The notes: a model not told the origin generated them from the sequence alone. DNA of 64,000 nt from Actinoplanes sp. L3-i22 (GCF_019704555.1 NZ_AP024745.1:10653501-10717500); one strand, 5' to 3'. Numbered from the stretch's first letter, positions 1 through 8,662 are shown. Numbers and translations: made by a program.

Positions 1-269
1 CGCTCCAGCGCCGCGGCGAACCGCGGGCCGGGCAGGCTCGCCGTGGGAGCGGGCTGAGCCGCCAGCTCGCGATAGTCACGCCACCGCCAGCGGGCCAGAA
101 CCACCGAGGCGCCCGCCCCGGCGGCCCAGGCCGCGTCCGCGATGCCGATCCCCGAGTAGGGAACCAGGACGGCCGCGGCCGCGGTCAGGCCGCCGCCCAG
201 GACGCTCCAGCGGCGCGCCGAACCACGCAGCCGCTTGAGCCGGCGGAAGTACTTGCCCCGCTCGTCCAC
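1..269 (-). CDS. pspM: Phage shock envelope stress protein PspM, partial
   Basis: The 3' part lies beyond the window edge. From a GTG at 269, with AAGGA just upstream, the reading frame gives an arginine-rich N-terminus (KYFRRLKRLRGSARRWSVLG). Two hydrophobic segments follow, separated by a short loop, then a basic WRWRDYRELAA stretch. This matches the start of the actinobacterial PspM family, small membrane proteins encoded next to PspA. It lies directly downstream of pspA on the same strand, the order known from Mycobacterium (clgR-pspA-pspM). The family assignment is by recognition of the N-terminus and by context; only about 89 residues are visible. It probably anchors or signals to PspA at the membrane. 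Confidence 0.72.
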   Translation of the reverse strand, partial: MDERGKYFRRLKRLRGSARRWSVLGGGLTAAAAVLVPYSGIGIADAAWAAGAGASVVLARWRWRDYRELAAQPAPTASLPGPRFAAALE

Positions 270-295
270 GTCACGTCCTTCCGCCGCCGCCCAAG

Positions 296-360
296 AAACC
301 GAACCGCCGCCGCCGCTCAAAAAACCGAACCGCCGCCGCCGTTCGAGAAACCGAATCGGA
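296..360. repeat. Short direct repeat between pspA and pspM
   Basis: A 20-bp unit occurs exactly at 296-315 and 322-341, with a degenerate third start at 348. The period is 26 bp. It fills the gap between the pspA stop (363) and the pspM start (269). No terminator-like hairpin is obvious, so the two genes may be co-transcribed through it. Confidence 0.6.
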
Positions 361-362
361 GA

Positions 363-1232
363 TCAGCCCGCCGCCGAGGTGTCCCCGCGCTTCTGGTTCA
401 TGCTGGCGCGGATCTCGTCGAGCCGCGCCACCCCGGCCGCGTCCCCGGCCGTCGTGGTGCTGTCCTGCTGCTGGCCGACCGCGGGCTGCGCCGCGGCGCC
501 GCCCAGCTTCTCCCCCGCCATGCTGGCGCGGATCTGCTCCAGACGGGACGAGCCGGCCAGGTCCAGGCTGGACTTCTGCACCTCGAGCATGCGGCCCTCG
601 ACCGAGTTGGAGGCCAGCTCGGCGCGCCCCATCGCGTTCGCGTACCGCTGCTCGATCTTGTCGCGCACCTGGTCCAGCGACGGGGTGTTGCCCGGCGCGG
701 CGAGCTGCGACATCGACTCGAGCGACCGGGCCACGGTCTCCTGCATCTTGGCCTGCTCGAGCTGGCTGAGCAGACGGGACCGCTCGGCGATGCGCTGCTG
801 GAGCACCATCGCGTTGTTCTCGACCGCCTTGCGGGCCTGGCCGGCGGCGCCGAGGGCCTGGTCGTGCAGGGTCTTCAGGTCCTCCATCGACTGCTCGCCG
901 GAGACCAGCTGGGTGGCGAGCGTCTGCGCGGTCTGCTCATACTTCTGAGCCTCGGCCTCGTCGCCGGCGGCGCGGGCCCGGTCGGCCAGCACCAGCGCCT
1001 GACGGGCCATGCCCTGCAGCTTCTCGACCTCGGACATCTGCCGGGACAGCTTCATCTCGAGCTGCCGCTGGTTGCCGATGACGGCAGCGGCCTGCTGGAC
1101 GAGCGCCTGGTGCTGGCGCTGGGCATCCTCGATGGCCTGCTGGATCTGCACCTTCGGGTCGGCGTACTCGTCGATCTTCGCGCCGAAGAGCGCCATCATG
1201 TAATGCCAGCCCTTGACGAACGGGTTCGCCAT
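363..1232 (-). CDS. pspA: Phage shock protein A (PspA/IM30 family)
   Basis: 289 aa from the ATG at 1232. The N-terminus [20 protein letters not shown] is an amphipathic helix of the type that binds stressed membrane. It is followed by [14 protein letters not shown] and long heptad-rich helices, typical of PspA/Vipp1/IM30 proteins, which form ESCRT-III-like assemblies that stabilise the cytoplasmic membrane. The C-terminus carries two copies of a [16 protein letters not shown] motif, near residues 225 and 275, as in actinobacterial PspA. A TTG six codons upstream is possible, but the ATG places the amphipathic helix at the very N-terminus. The gene lies between clgR and pspM, and is probably induced by envelope stress through ClgR. 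Confidence 0.93.
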   Translation of the reverse strand: MANPFVKGWHYMMALFGAKIDEYADPKVQIQQAIEDAQRQHQALVQQAAAVIGNQRQLEMKLSRQMSEVEKLQGMARQALVLADRARAAGDEAEAQKYEQTAQTLATQLVSGEQSMEDLKTLHDQALGAAGQARKAVENNAMVLQQRIAERSRLLSQLEQAKMQETVARSLESMSQLAAPGNTPSLDQVRDKIEQRYANAMGRAELASNSVEGRMLEVQKSSLDLAGSSRLEQIRASMAGEKLGGAAAQPAVGQQQDSTTTAGDAAGVARLDEIRASMNQKRGDTSAAG

Positions 1233-1356
1233 CTCGCGGTATCCCCTCAATGTCGCTCGGTCGGTGGCGTCATGGCGAGACGGGTCTCGTCACCGACGCG
1301 AAACCATCGTGTCAGCCCGACGCCAGCGGCGCACGTGACCTACGGGGGATCTCAGG

Positions 1357-1407
1357 GTCACCCCTAGCGACGAGCCTGCCCACGAGGCTACGCCCCTCAG
1401 GGGTGAC
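1357..1407. promoter_or_regulatory. Nested inverted repeat upstream of pspA
   Basis: GTCACCCCT (1357-1365) is the exact reverse complement of AGGGGTGAC (1399-1407). Inside, AGCCT (1373-1377) pairs with AGGCT (1385-1389). It could be a cruciform, an operator pair or a leader hairpin for pspA; the role is not known. Confidence 0.4.
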
Positions 1408-1484
1408 GTTGCGAGGCGCGAATGGCCCCACCACAACGGCGAGAGTTCCGCAACCACCGCGGCTGACGAACGCGGACGGCGAAA

Positions 1485-1524
1485 GGCCCGAAAACGACGG
1501 AAGAAGCACGGTCGTTTTCGGGCC
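1485..1524 (-). terminator. clgR terminator hairpin
   Basis: A perfect 14-bp inverted repeat: GGCCCGAAAACGAC at 1485-1498 and its complement at 1511-1524, with a 12-nt loop. It is about 95 nt downstream of the clgR stop. The AT-rich step inside the stem resembles many actinobacterial terminators. There is no strong U tract, so termination efficiency is uncertain. Confidence 0.6.
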
Positions 1525-1618
1525 GGAAGGAAATCAGCGGGCAGGAATGCGGAGCCCACGAGTCAGTGGGCGGGGAAGAACGAGCATGCGAGCGGCAAGC
1601 ACAGTCGAGAAGGCCCGA

Positions 1619-2017
1619 CTATGCCGCGTAGATCACATCTCGCTTCTTGTTCCGCGTCGCGTGCAGGGTCGCCTTCAGCGGGGACTCCTGGCGGACCGAC
1701 ACCGAGACACTGCCGTCCGTCGCGACCTGGCGCGCGTGCTCGGCGTTCTGGCCGTCGACCGGGACGAGCACACCCTCCATGTTCTCCGCCAGCGACAGCG
1801 TGCTGCTGACCTCGCTGAGGAGCTCGGAGAGGCGGGCGCCCAACGCGTCACAGATGGCCGCGAGCAGCTCGCTGGAGGCCTCTTTCTGACCACGTTCGAT
1901 CTCGGACAGATAGCCCAGACTGACGTTCGCGGCGGTCGACACCTCGCGCAGCGTGCGGTGCTGTCCCTGCCGGCGCGCGCGAAGTGCGTCGCCGATAACC
2001 CGGCGTAGCAGGACCAT
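1619..2017 (-). CDS. clgR: XRE-family stress regulator ClgR
   Basis: 132 aa from the ATG at 2017, which has a very strong AGGAGGAGGT Shine-Dalgarno. Residues 4-70 form a helix-turn-helix of the XRE type, with [20 protein letters not shown] as the recognition part. The length, sequence and position upstream of pspA match ClgR, which activates clp protease genes and the psp operon in actinobacteria. The protein ends in Ala-Ala; in related ClgR/PopR regulators C-terminal alanines direct Clp-dependent turnover, so a proteolytic feedback loop is a reasonable inference. Other regulators share this fold, but the synteny makes ClgR by far the best reading. A sigma-E-like promoter lies upstream. Confidence 0.9.
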   Translation of the reverse strand: MVLLRRVIGDALRARRQGQHRTLREVSTAANVSLGYLSEIERGQKEASSELLAAICDALGARLSELLSEVSSTLSLAENMEGVLVPVDGQNAEHARQVATDGSVSVSVRQESPLKATLHATRNKKRDVIYAA

Positions 2018-2146
2018 GGCACCTCCTCCTGCGGGCGGGGCCGCCGGCATCCGCCGGAGGCTTCCCGCAACCGTACCTGCCGCGAGCGACGGCGACATCC
2101 CGCCCCGCCGAATTCCTCGGCCGGCCCGCTCCCGGTGTACCGCTGC

Positions 2147-2173
2147 AACCAGCGCGGAAACGCTGGTATTCCC
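2147..2173 (-). promoter_or_regulatory. Candidate ECF (sigma-E-like) promoter with embedded inverted repeat, upstream of clgR
   Basis: On the minus strand GGGAATA (2173-2167) is followed, after a spacer of about 17 nt, by GTT (2149-2147), close to the GGAAC-N16/17-GTT pattern of SigE-type sigma factors. The spacer contains ACCAGCG/CGCTGGT (2148-2154 and 2161-2167), a perfect 7-bp inverted repeat with a 6-nt gap. A regulator bound there would overlap the polymerase. The start codon is about 120 nt downstream. Confidence 0.4.
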
Positions 2174-2176
2174 AGC

Positions 2177-2668
2177 TCAGACCGGGGCCGGAGAGGTACC
2201 GAGAACGTCGATGAGCAATTGCAGGACGGCCGTCACACTTTCGATGCGGATGGCGGCCCGATTGCCGACGAGTTTCAATTCGTTCACCCGCGTGCCGTAC
2301 GGCCCGGCCACCGCGATGTAGACCAGCCCGACCGGCTTGCCGTCCTGTGGATCGGGGCCCGCGACGCCGGTGGTGGCCAGGCCCCAGTCCGCGCCGCAGC
2401 GGTCCCGCGCGCCCTCCGCCAGCCGCGCGGCGACGTCGGGGTCGACCGGCCCGCGTTCGTCGAGCAGGTCCTTCGGTACGCCGGCGAGCGTCCCCTTGAG
2501 CTCGGTGGCGTAGACCACCAGGCCGCCCCGGAAGACCGCGCTCACCCCGGGAATCTCCACGATCGTCGCGGCGACCAGTCCCCCGGTGAGCGACTCCGCG
2601 GTCGCCAGCGTCTCGTGCCGCTCGACCAGGCCACGCACGGCCGTCGCAGCGGCCATCGCCATCTCCAT
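2177..2668 (-). CDS. cinA: CinA-family nicotinamide-nucleotide amidohydrolase (PncC-type)
   Basis: 163 aa, consisting only of the C-terminal CinA domain. It has the active-site signature ESLTGG at residues 25-30 and TTGVAGP at 99-105. This domain converts nicotinamide mononucleotide to nicotinic acid mononucleotide, returning the pyridine to NAD synthesis. The N-terminal MoaB-like domain found in long CinA proteins is absent, as usual in actinobacteria. The ATG at 2668 has GAGGAG six bases upstream. It lies downstream of pgsA and upstream of clgR on the same strand, the order seen in Mycobacterium. Confidence 0.92.
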   Translation of the reverse strand: MEMAMAAATAVRGLVERHETLATAESLTGGLVAATIVEIPGVSAVFRGGLVVYATELKGTLAGVPKDLLDERGPVDPDVAARLAEGARDRCGADWGLATTGVAGPDPQDGKPVGLVYIAVAGPYGTRVNELKLVGNRAAIRIESVTAVLQLLIDVLGTSPAPV

Positions 2669-2718
2669 CAGGTCTCCTCGATCGGACTAAACGAGAACCG
2701 GACGAGCGAAAACCGGGC

Positions 2719-3315
2719 TCACGACGCGGTGCGGGCGCCCCGCCGCAGCCGGAGCGCCTCGAGCACGTAGTCCACACCGGTGACCAGGGTGACCACCAGT
2801 GCGGCATACATCACCCAGACGCCGACCACGTCGAAGGGCTCCGGGACGGGCCAGAGATACCAGGCGATCGCCAGCGTCTGCAGGCCGGTCTTGAGCTTGC
2901 CGCCCCGGGAGGCCGGGATCACGCTGTACCGGATCACCCAGAAGCGCAGGGCGGTGACACCCCACTCGCGAATCAGGATCAGCAGGGTGACCCACCAGGG
3001 CAGCACGTCGTACGCCGAGAGCAGGACCAGCGCCGTGCCGGTCAGCGCCTTGTCCGCGATCGGGTCGGCGATCTTGCCGAACGAGGTGACCAGTTCCCAC
3101 TTGCGGGCGATCCAGCCGTCCACGAAGTCGGTCGCGGCGGCCACGCAGAACGCCAGGCACGCGGCGATCCGCCAGTCGTGGTCGGTCATCCCGGACGCGA
3201 CCACCAGGGCCAGGAAGACCGGGACGAGGGCGAGCCGGACCACGGTCAGCGCGTTCGCCGCGTTGTAGAGCGACACCACGCGTGGTGCGGCAACCGGGAC
3301 CGGCTCGTCGGTCAC
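2719..3315 (-). CDS. pgsA: CDP-diacylglycerol-glycerol-3-phosphate 3-phosphatidyltransferase
   Basis: 198 aa integral membrane enzyme of the CDP-alcohol phosphotransferase family. The full catalytic signature is present: D63, D66-G67, A70-R71, G80, D84 and D88. It makes phosphatidylglycerol phosphate from CDP-diacylglycerol and glycerol-3-phosphate, a step in anionic phospholipid and cardiolipin synthesis. Several hydrophobic segments flank the motif. Its start overlaps the rimO stop by 4 nt, so translational coupling is likely. Other CDP-alcohol transferases share the motif; assignment to PgsA rests on sequence similarity and the conserved rimO-pgsA-cinA order. Confidence 0.9.
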   Translation of the reverse strand: MTDEPVPVAAPRVVSLYNAANALTVVRLALVPVFLALVVASGMTDHDWRIAACLAFCVAAATDFVDGWIARKWELVTSFGKIADPIADKALTGTALVLLSAYDVLPWWVTLLILIREWGVTALRFWVIRYSVIPASRGGKLKTGLQTLAIAWYLWPVPEPFDVVGVWVMYAALVVTLVTGVDYVLEALRLRRGARTAS

Positions 3316-4772
3316 CGGTCGACCTGAGCCGCGGAGATCATCTCGGTCGGCACGGCGATCAGGTCGACCCCCTCGGTGCCGGTGACCGTGGCGCGGACCA
3401 GGTCGCCGGGGCGCAGCGCGGCCAGGTCCACCCCCTGCTCGCCGGCGACGAGCGTGGTGGAGCCGTCGACCTCGGGGGCCTGGTGCTCGGCGCGGCCCTC
3501 GATCTCGCCGTCGTCGACCGTGTCGACCAGCACCTCGACGATGCTGCCGAGCCGGTCCTCGGCGCGCTGGGCGCAGAGCTCCTCGGCCAGCGCGACGATC
3601 TTGTCGTAGCGCCGCTTGATCGTGTCCGGGCGGATCTTGCCGGGCAGGCCGGCCGCCTCGGTGCCGTCCTCGTCGCTGTAGTCGAAGATGCCGATCGCGT
3701 CGAGCCGGGCCGCGGTCAGGAAGCGGGCCAGCTCGTCCACGTCCTGCCGGGTCTCGCCGGGGAAGCCGACGATGAAGTTGCTCCGGGCGCCGGCCTCGGG
3801 GGCCAGCTTGCGGGCCGAGTCGAGCAGCTCCAGGAAGCGCTCGGTGGAGCCGAACCGGCGCATCCGGCGCAGCACCGGCTCGCTGGAGTGCTGGAAGCTC
3901 AGGTCGTAGTAGGCCGCGACGCCGGGCGTGGTGGCGATCGCCTCGACCAGGCCGGGGCGGGTCTCGGCGGGCTGCAGGTAGCTCGCCCGGACCCGGACGA
4001 TGCCGTCGACCCGGGCCAGCTGCGGGAGCAGTTTCTCCAGCAGGCGGGGATCGCCCAGATCCTTCCCGTACGACGTCGAGTTCTCACTGACCAGCACCAG
4101 CTCGCGCACACCGGTCTTGGCCAGCCACTCGGCCTCGGCGAGCAGCTCCTGCGGGTCACGGGAGACGAAGGCGCCGCGGAACGCCGGGATCGCGCAGAAC
4201 GCGCAGCGCCGGTCGCAGCCGCTGGCCAGCTTGAGCGAGGCGACCGGGCCGGAGTCGAGCCGGCGGCGCAGCACCTTGCGCAGGTGGGCCGGGGTGTGCT
4301 CGTCGACCGTGGCGTGCCCGGGGACCACCACCTTGGCGGCCTGCCGCTGCACCGGGGTGATCGGGAGCAGCTCGCGACGGTCCCGCGGGGTGTGGGCGTC
4401 GTGCTTCTCCCCCGCCAGCACCCCGCTGAGCCGGGCGGCGATGTCGGTGTAGTCGTCGAAGCCGAGCACCGCGTCGGCCTCGGGCAGGTTCTCGGCGAGA
4501 TCCTTGCCGTACCGCTCGGCCATGCAGCCGGCGGCGACCACCTTGGCCCCGGTGTCGGCGGCGGCGAGCAGGGTGTCGATCGAGTCCTGCTTTGCCTTCT
4601 CCACGAAGCCGCAGGTGTTGACGAGCACGACGTCGGCCTTGGCCGCGTCGGTGCCCACCTCCCAGCCCTCGGCGTCGAGGCGGGCGGCCAGCTCTTCCGA
4701 GTCGACCTCGTTACGGGCGCAGCCCAGCGTGAGGAGGGCGACACGGCGAGAAGGAGAAGGAGTTACAGACAC
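3312..4772 (-). CDS. rimO: Ribosomal protein S12 methylthiotransferase RimO
   Basis: 486 aa from a GTG at 4772. The N-terminal UPF0004 domain has cluster cysteines C18, C54 and C83. The radical SAM domain has C186-x3-C190-x2-C193 ([10 protein letters not shown]). A C-terminal TRAM domain follows, with the divergent end typical of RimO. The enzyme methylthiolates the conserved aspartate of ribosomal protein S12. MiaB is the main alternative, but the [11 protein letters not shown] start and the FGEyT-type spacing are RimO-like. It heads a pgsA-cinA run, and diverges from the regulator at 4861. Confidence 0.92.
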   Translation of the reverse strand: MSVTPSPSRRVALLTLGCARNEVDSEELAARLDAEGWEVGTDAAKADVVLVNTCGFVEKAKQDSIDTLLAAADTGAKVVAAGCMAERYGKDLAENLPEADAVLGFDDYTDIAARLSGVLAGEKHDAHTPRDRRELLPITPVQRQAAKVVVPGHATVDEHTPAHLRKVLRRRLDSGPVASLKLASGCDRRCAFCAIPAFRGAFVSRDPQELLAEAEWLAKTGVRELVLVSENSTSYGKDLGDPRLLEKLLPQLARVDGIVRVRASYLQPAETRPGLVEAIATTPGVAAYYDLSFQHSSEPVLRRMRRFGSTERFLELLDSARKLAPEAGARSNFIVGFPGETRQDVDELARFLTAARLDAIGIFDYSDEDGTEAAGLPGKIRPDTIKRRYDKIVALAEELCAQRAEDRLGSIVEVLVDTVDDGEIEGRAEHQAPEVDGSTTLVAGEQGVDLAALRPGDLVRATVTGTEGVDLIAVPTEMISAAQVDR

Positions 4773-4840
4773 CCGCCAAGGTTACCGGGCCGCCGGAGGT
4801 ACTCCGTCCCCCGGACAGCCAAGCTCTAGTGCCAAGTCAC

Positions 4841-4860
4841 ATTGACAATACGATTACCGG
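4841..4860 (+). promoter_or_regulatory. Candidate operator/promoter, copy 1 (ATTGACA-type)
   Basis: ATTGACAATA followed by CGATTACCGG ends immediately before the GTG of the regulator at 4861. A -10-like TACGAT (4849-4854) would give a transcript starting at or next to the GTG, so the mRNA may be leaderless. A related sequence occurs before the next gene at 5513-5530, suggesting a shared operator. Confidence 0.4.
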
Positions 4861-5517
4861 GTGACGACTTCGGAAGACCTCGACGATCTCGACGCCCTGA
4901 CCAGCCTCACCGACGGCGTGCGGCGGCAGGCGTACCGGGTGGTGGCGGACGGATCCGGGCCGGTGGGCCGGGACGAGGTCGCCGAGGCGCTCGGCGTCGG
5001 GCGCTCGCTCGCCGCGTTCCACCTGGACAAACTCGTCGCGGCCGGGTTGCTGGAGACCTCCTACGCCCGGCTGTCCGGCAAGACCGGGCCGGGGGCCGGG
5101 CGGCCGGCCAAGCTCTACCGGGTCGCCGCGGCGGAGCACGTGGTGGGCGTGCCGCCGCGGGCCTACCGGACCGCGGCCGAGCTGCTCGCCGAGGCCCTGG
5201 AGCAGGCCGGCGCGGAGAACGTGCTGAACAAGGTGGCACGCCGGCACGGGCAGCGCGTCGCGAGCCGGGTGGACGTGCTCGATCTGCTGACCGGGCAGGG
5301 CTACGCCCCGGTGCCGGACGGGCCGGACCGGATCGAGCTGCGGAACTGCCCGTTCCACCGGCTGGCCGAGCAGTTCCCGCCGGTGATCTGCGGGATGAAC
5401 CTGGCGATGGTCGACGGCCTGCTGGCCGGGGCCGGTCTCGACGGGATCTGGCAGGGCCGGATGGACGCGGCGCCGGGCCGCTGCTGCGTGATCATCTCTA
5501 AAAACCAAACCGATTGA
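4861..5517 (+). CDS. HTH transcriptional regulator with cysteine-containing effector domain (COG2345-like)
   Basis: 218 aa from GTG. Residues about 12-90 form a winged helix (DEVAEALGVGRSLAAFHLDK as recognition region, GRPAKLYR as wing). The C-terminal part has C163 (NCPFH), C177 and a C208-C209 pair, the spacing seen in COG2345 regulators related to the Fe-S sensor SufR. It may therefore bind an Fe-S cluster or metal, but this is inference. It is followed at 31 nt by a DUF3291 gene with a similar upstream element, so it probably controls itself and that gene. It is divergent from rimO. I do not recognise a specific named regulator. Confidence 0.8.
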   Translation: MTTSEDLDDLDALTSLTDGVRRQAYRVVADGSGPVGRDEVAEALGVGRSLAAFHLDKLVAAGLLETSYARLSGKTGPGAGRPAKLYRVAAAEHVVGVPPRAYRTAAELLAEALEQAGAENVLNKVARRHGQRVASRVDVLDLLTGQGYAPVPDGPDRIELRNCPFHRLAEQFPPVICGMNLAMVDGLLAGAGLDGIWQGRMDAAPGRCCVIISKNQTD

Positions 5518-5542
5518 CATTAGAGTACGGCCTGACGACACT
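5513..5542 (+). promoter_or_regulatory. Promoter of the DUF3291 gene with ATTGACA motif, copy 2
   Basis: TTGACA (5514-5519), a 17-nt spacer and GACACT (5537-5542) form a good sigma-70-type promoter. The predicted start falls on the A of the ATG at 5549, so a leaderless message is likely. The ATTGACATTA part resembles 4841-4850 upstream of the regulator gene. Confidence 0.5.
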
Positions 5543-5548
5543 GACCCC

Positions 5549-6004
5549 ATGAGCGACTTCCACCTGGCCCAGCTGAACACCGCCCGACTCAGTGCCCCAC
5601 TGGAAGACCCGTCGATGGCCGACTTCGTCGCGGGCATCACCCTGATGAACGCGCTGGCCGACCGATCACCCGGCTTCGTCTGGCGGCTGGCCGACGAGAA
5701 CGGTGACGGCACCGTCCGCACCGTGGCCGACCCGGCCCGGATCTACACGCTCTCGGTCTGGGAGTCGCCCGACGACCTGCGGGCCTTCGCCTATCAGAGC
5801 GAGCACCTCGACTACCTGCGCCGGCGGCGCGAGTGGTTCCACCCGAACGGGCACCAGGCCGCCTTCGTCCTGTGGTGGATCCCGGCCGGCAAGATCCCGA
5901 CGCTGCGGCAGGGCATCGCCCGGCTCGGCCAGCTCCGCGCGAACGGCTCGTCCGCCGACGCCTTCACCCTCCGCGACCCGTTCCCGGCCCCGGCTTTGAT
6001 CTGA
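5549..6004 (+). CDS. DUF3291 domain protein
   Basis: 151 aa soluble protein with a ferredoxin-like monooxygenase-type fold suggested by the family. Landmarks are LAQLNTARL at the N-terminus, the central YTLSVWESPDDLRAFAY segment, and WFHPNGHQAAFVLWWIPAG. These are typical of DUF3291 proteins, which relate to antibiotic-monooxygenase-like small enzymes; no substrate is known. It follows the cysteine-containing regulator on the same strand, which suggests that regulator controls it. Downstream lies copy 1 of the dispersed repeat, then ftsK on the opposite strand. Confidence 0.85.
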   Translation: MSDFHLAQLNTARLSAPLEDPSMADFVAGITLMNALADRSPGFVWRLADENGDGTVRTVADPARIYTLSVWESPDDLRAFAYQSEHLDYLRRRREWFHPNGHQAAFVLWWIPAGKIPTLRQGIARLGQLRANGSSADAFTLRDPFPAPALI

Positions 6005-6008
6005 GGTT

Positions 6009-6154
6009 CTGACCGCAACCACCCGCGGACGTCGCCCTGGAGGGCCTCGCGTTCTTGGGCGCCCCGCGCCCTGCGAGGCCCGGAAGGGTCCCCGCGGGAG
6101 CGACGATCAGTTATCGGCCGCAGCCGAGGCAATAAAGATCTTGAAGTTGATCTT
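6009..6154 (-). repeat. Dispersed structured repeat, copy 1
   Basis: About 145 bp, shared with 16706-16851 and, inverted, with 29380-29518. On the minus strand it begins next to the ftsK stop with a small AAGATC/GATCTT hairpin and a TTTATT tail. CGGCTGCGGCCG follows, then a GC-rich hairpin framed by CGTCGC...GCGACG and containing GGGCGCCCCGCGCCC. This copy is slightly degenerate in the middle. Confidence 0.8.
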
Positions 6155-8662
6155 TTAATCGACCCTGAGGGCGGCGAGCGTCTCCTCGAGCTCGTCCGGC
6201 TTGATCAGGACGTCGCGCGCCTTGCTGCCCTCGGACGGGCCGACGATGCCGCGGGTCTCCATCAGGTCCATCAGGCGGCCGGCCTTGGCGAAGCCCACCC
6301 GCAGCTTGCGCTGCAGCATCGACGTCGAGCCGAACTGGCTGGTCACCACCAGCTCGATGGCCTGCAGCAGCAGCGCCAGGTCGTCGCCGATCTCCTCGTC
6401 GACGTCCTTCTTCTTGCTGACCGGCGCCTCGACGACGTCCTCGCGGAACTCCGGCTCGCGCTGGTCCTTGCAGAACTTGACGACCGCGGCGATCTCTTTC
6501 TCGTCCACCCACGCGCCCTGGATCCGCGTCGGTTTCGACGCGCCCATCGGCAGGAAGAGGCCGTCGCCGCGGCCGAGCAGCTTCTCCGCGCCCGGCTGGT
6601 CCAGGATGACCCGGGAGTCGGCCAGCGACGACGTCGCGAAGGCCAGGCGGGACGGCACGTTCGCCTTGATCAGGCCGGTCACCACGTCGACCGACGGGCG
6701 CTGGGTCGCGAGCACCAGGTGGATGCCGGCGGCGCGGGCCAGCTGGGTGATCCGGACGACCGAGTCCTCCACGTCGCGCGGCGCGACCATCATCAGGTCG
6801 GCGAGCTCGTCGATGATCACCAGGAGGTACGGGTACGGCTTCATCACCCGCTCGCTGCCCGGCGGCGCGACGATCTCGCCGCTGCGGACCTTGCGGTTGA
6901 AGTCGTCGAGGTGGCGCACCCCGTTGGCGGCCAGGTCGTCGTAGCGCATGTCCATCTCGCGGACCACCCACTCCAGGGCGTCCGCGGCCTTCTTCGGGTT
7001 CGTGATGATCGGGGTGACGAGGTGCGGAATGCCCTCGTACGCCGTCATCTCCACCCGTTTCGGGTCGACCAGCAGCAGCCGCACCTGCTCCGGCGTGGCC
7101 CGCGACAGCAGGCTCACCAGCAGCGAGTTGAGGCAGCTGGACTTGCCCGCGCCGGTCGCGCCGGCGATCAGAATGTGCGGCATCTTGGCCAGGTTGGCCA
7201 CCACGAAGCCGCCCTCGATGTCCTTGCCGAGCGCCACCACCATCGGGTGATGGTCCCGGGTGGCGACCGGGGACCGCAGCACGTCGCCGAGCGCCACGTT
7301 CTCCGGGTCGGTGTTCGGGATCTCGACGCCGACCGCGGACTTGCCCGGGATCGGCGAGAGGATCCGCACGTCCGGGGACTTCACCGCGTACGCGATGTTC
7401 CGCGACAGCTGGGTGATCCGCTCGACCTTGGTGCCCGGGCCGATCTCCACCTCGTACCGCGTGACCGTCGGGCCGCGGGTGAAGCCGGTGACCAGCGCGT
7501 CCACGTTGAACTGCTCGAACACGCCGGAGAGCGCCGCGGTGATCTCGTCGTTGGCGCGACTGCGGGCCTTCGCCGGGGCGCCGTTGGCGAGGAGTGAGAA
7601 CGGCGCCGGCTTGTAGTCGCCGCTCTCCACTACCGAGATCTCCAGCTGCTCGGCCTGGACCGGGACCGGCGAGTGGCTGGGCGGCGGCTTCTTCCGGGTG
7701 GCCGGCACCTTCGGCAGGGCGACCGTGTCGTGCAGGATCAGGTCCTCTTCGGGCGGCTCCGGCTCGAGCAGCTCGTCCAGCGGGGCCAGCGTGGACTGCC
7801 GGCGACGGGCCGGGCGGCGCCGGGCCGGCTTCGGCTCGGCGTCGGCCTCGTCGGTCTCCTCGTCGTCGTCCTCGTCCTCGTCCGGCCCGAGGATCGGCCG
7901 GGTGGCCGCGCGCCGGCCGAGAACCATGTCGCCCAGCAGCAGGAACCGCTCGGGGATCTTGTTGATCGGCGTCGCGGTGATCACCAGCAGGCCGAAGACG
8001 AAGAGCAGGACCAGCAGCGGGACGGCCACCCACGCGCTGACCGCGCGCTCCAGCAGCGAGCCGACGCCGTAGCCCAGCAGGCCGCCGCTGCCGGTCAGCG
8101 CGATGTCGTCACGGGGCTCGTCGGAGAGGTAGAGCAGGCTCGCGGTGGCGATGATCACCGCCGACCAGCCGACCGGGTTGCGGCCTCGGTGCTCCGGGTC
8201 GATCGGCTCGCGCATCAGCCGGATCGCGCCGTAGAAGAACAGCAGCGGCAGGAAGATCCCCAGGCCGCCGAAGAACAGGTGGACCGCGTCGGCCAGCCGC
8301 TGCCCCACCGGGCCGGCGCTGTGCGCCCAGACGGCGACCGCGGTCAGGATCGAGAAGCCGAGCAGGAGCATGCCGGCGCCGTCCCGGCGGTGCTCCGGGC
8401 CGATGTTGCGGGCGTTGCGGCCGGCGCCCCGGGCGACCCAGCCGACGCTGTGCGCCAGGCTCATCCAGACCGCGGTGACGCCCCGGGCGACGCCGGGGCC
8501 GATCGCGGGCGGCGCCTTCTTCGCGACCGGGCGCTTGCGCGCCGCCGCGGTGGTCTTCTTCGCCGGTCGTGCGGCCGGTTGCCGGGCACGCGTGTTAGCG
8601 GCACCGCGCGCGGTCGACGACGCGGCGCGGCCCCGGCTCGCCGGAGGAGTACGGCCCGCCAT
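6155..8662 (-). CDS. ftsK: DNA translocase FtsK
   Basis: 835 aa from the ATG at 8662 (an in-frame ATG at 8695 is possible). The N-terminus is Ala/Arg/Lys-rich; four hydrophobic segments follow at about residues 90-240, then an acidic linker with EDEDDDEETDE. The RecA-like motor has Walker A GATGAGKSS near residue 500 and LLLVDPKRVEM after it. A C-terminal winged-helix gamma domain (about 770-835), which reads KOPS-type polar sequences, ends the protein. FtsK pumps the terminus region of the chromosome through the division septum and helps dimer resolution. Its stop is embedded at the edge of repeat copy 1. Confidence 0.95.
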   Translation of the reverse strand: MAGRTPPASRGRAASSTARGAANTRARQPAARPAKKTTAAARKRPVAKKAPPAIGPGVARGVTAVWMSLAHSVGWVARGAGRNARNIGPEHRRDGAGMLLLGFSILTAVAVWAHSAGPVGQRLADAVHLFFGGLGIFLPLLFFYGAIRLMREPIDPEHRGRNPVGWSAVIIATASLLYLSDEPRDDIALTGSGGLLGYGVGSLLERAVSAWVAVPLLVLLFVFGLLVITATPINKIPERFLLLGDMVLGRRAATRPILGPDEDEDDDEETDEADAEPKPARRRPARRRQSTLAPLDELLEPEPPEEDLILHDTVALPKVPATRKKPPPSHSPVPVQAEQLEISVVESGDYKPAPFSLLANGAPAKARSRANDEITAALSGVFEQFNVDALVTGFTRGPTVTRYEVEIGPGTKVERITQLSRNIAYAVKSPDVRILSPIPGKSAVGVEIPNTDPENVALGDVLRSPVATRDHHPMVVALGKDIEGGFVVANLAKMPHILIAGATGAGKSSCLNSLLVSLLSRATPEQVRLLLVDPKRVEMTAYEGIPHLVTPIITNPKKAADALEWVVREMDMRYDDLAANGVRHLDDFNRKVRSGEIVAPPGSERVMKPYPYLLVIIDELADLMMVAPRDVEDSVVRITQLARAAGIHLVLATQRPSVDVVTGLIKANVPSRLAFATSSLADSRVILDQPGAEKLLGRGDGLFLPMGASKPTRIQGAWVDEKEIAAVVKFCKDQREPEFREDVVEAPVSKKKDVDEEIGDDLALLLQAIELVVTSQFGSTSMLQRKLRVGFAKAGRLMDLMETRGIVGPSEGSKARDVLIKPDELEETLAALRVD

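Larger units (their letters stand above)
1233..1618. other. 386-bp gap between clgR and pspA: terminator and promoter region
   Basis: I see no gene here. The gap holds the clgR terminator hairpin (1485-1524) and a second nested inverted repeat at 1357-1407 (GTCACCCCT paired with AGGGGTGAC, containing AGCCT/AGGCT). On the minus strand at about 1408-1423 a TTCGC-N5-GCAA sequence loosely resembles a ClgR half-site pair. The pspA promoter must lie between the terminator and 1233, but I cannot fix a -10/-35. Confidence 0.5.

Noticed and set aside
6111..8033. 640-codon alternative frame on the ftsK strand
   Set aside because: It is a frame-shifted reading of ftsK rich in Arg, Gly and Pro; the ftsK frame has all motor motifs.
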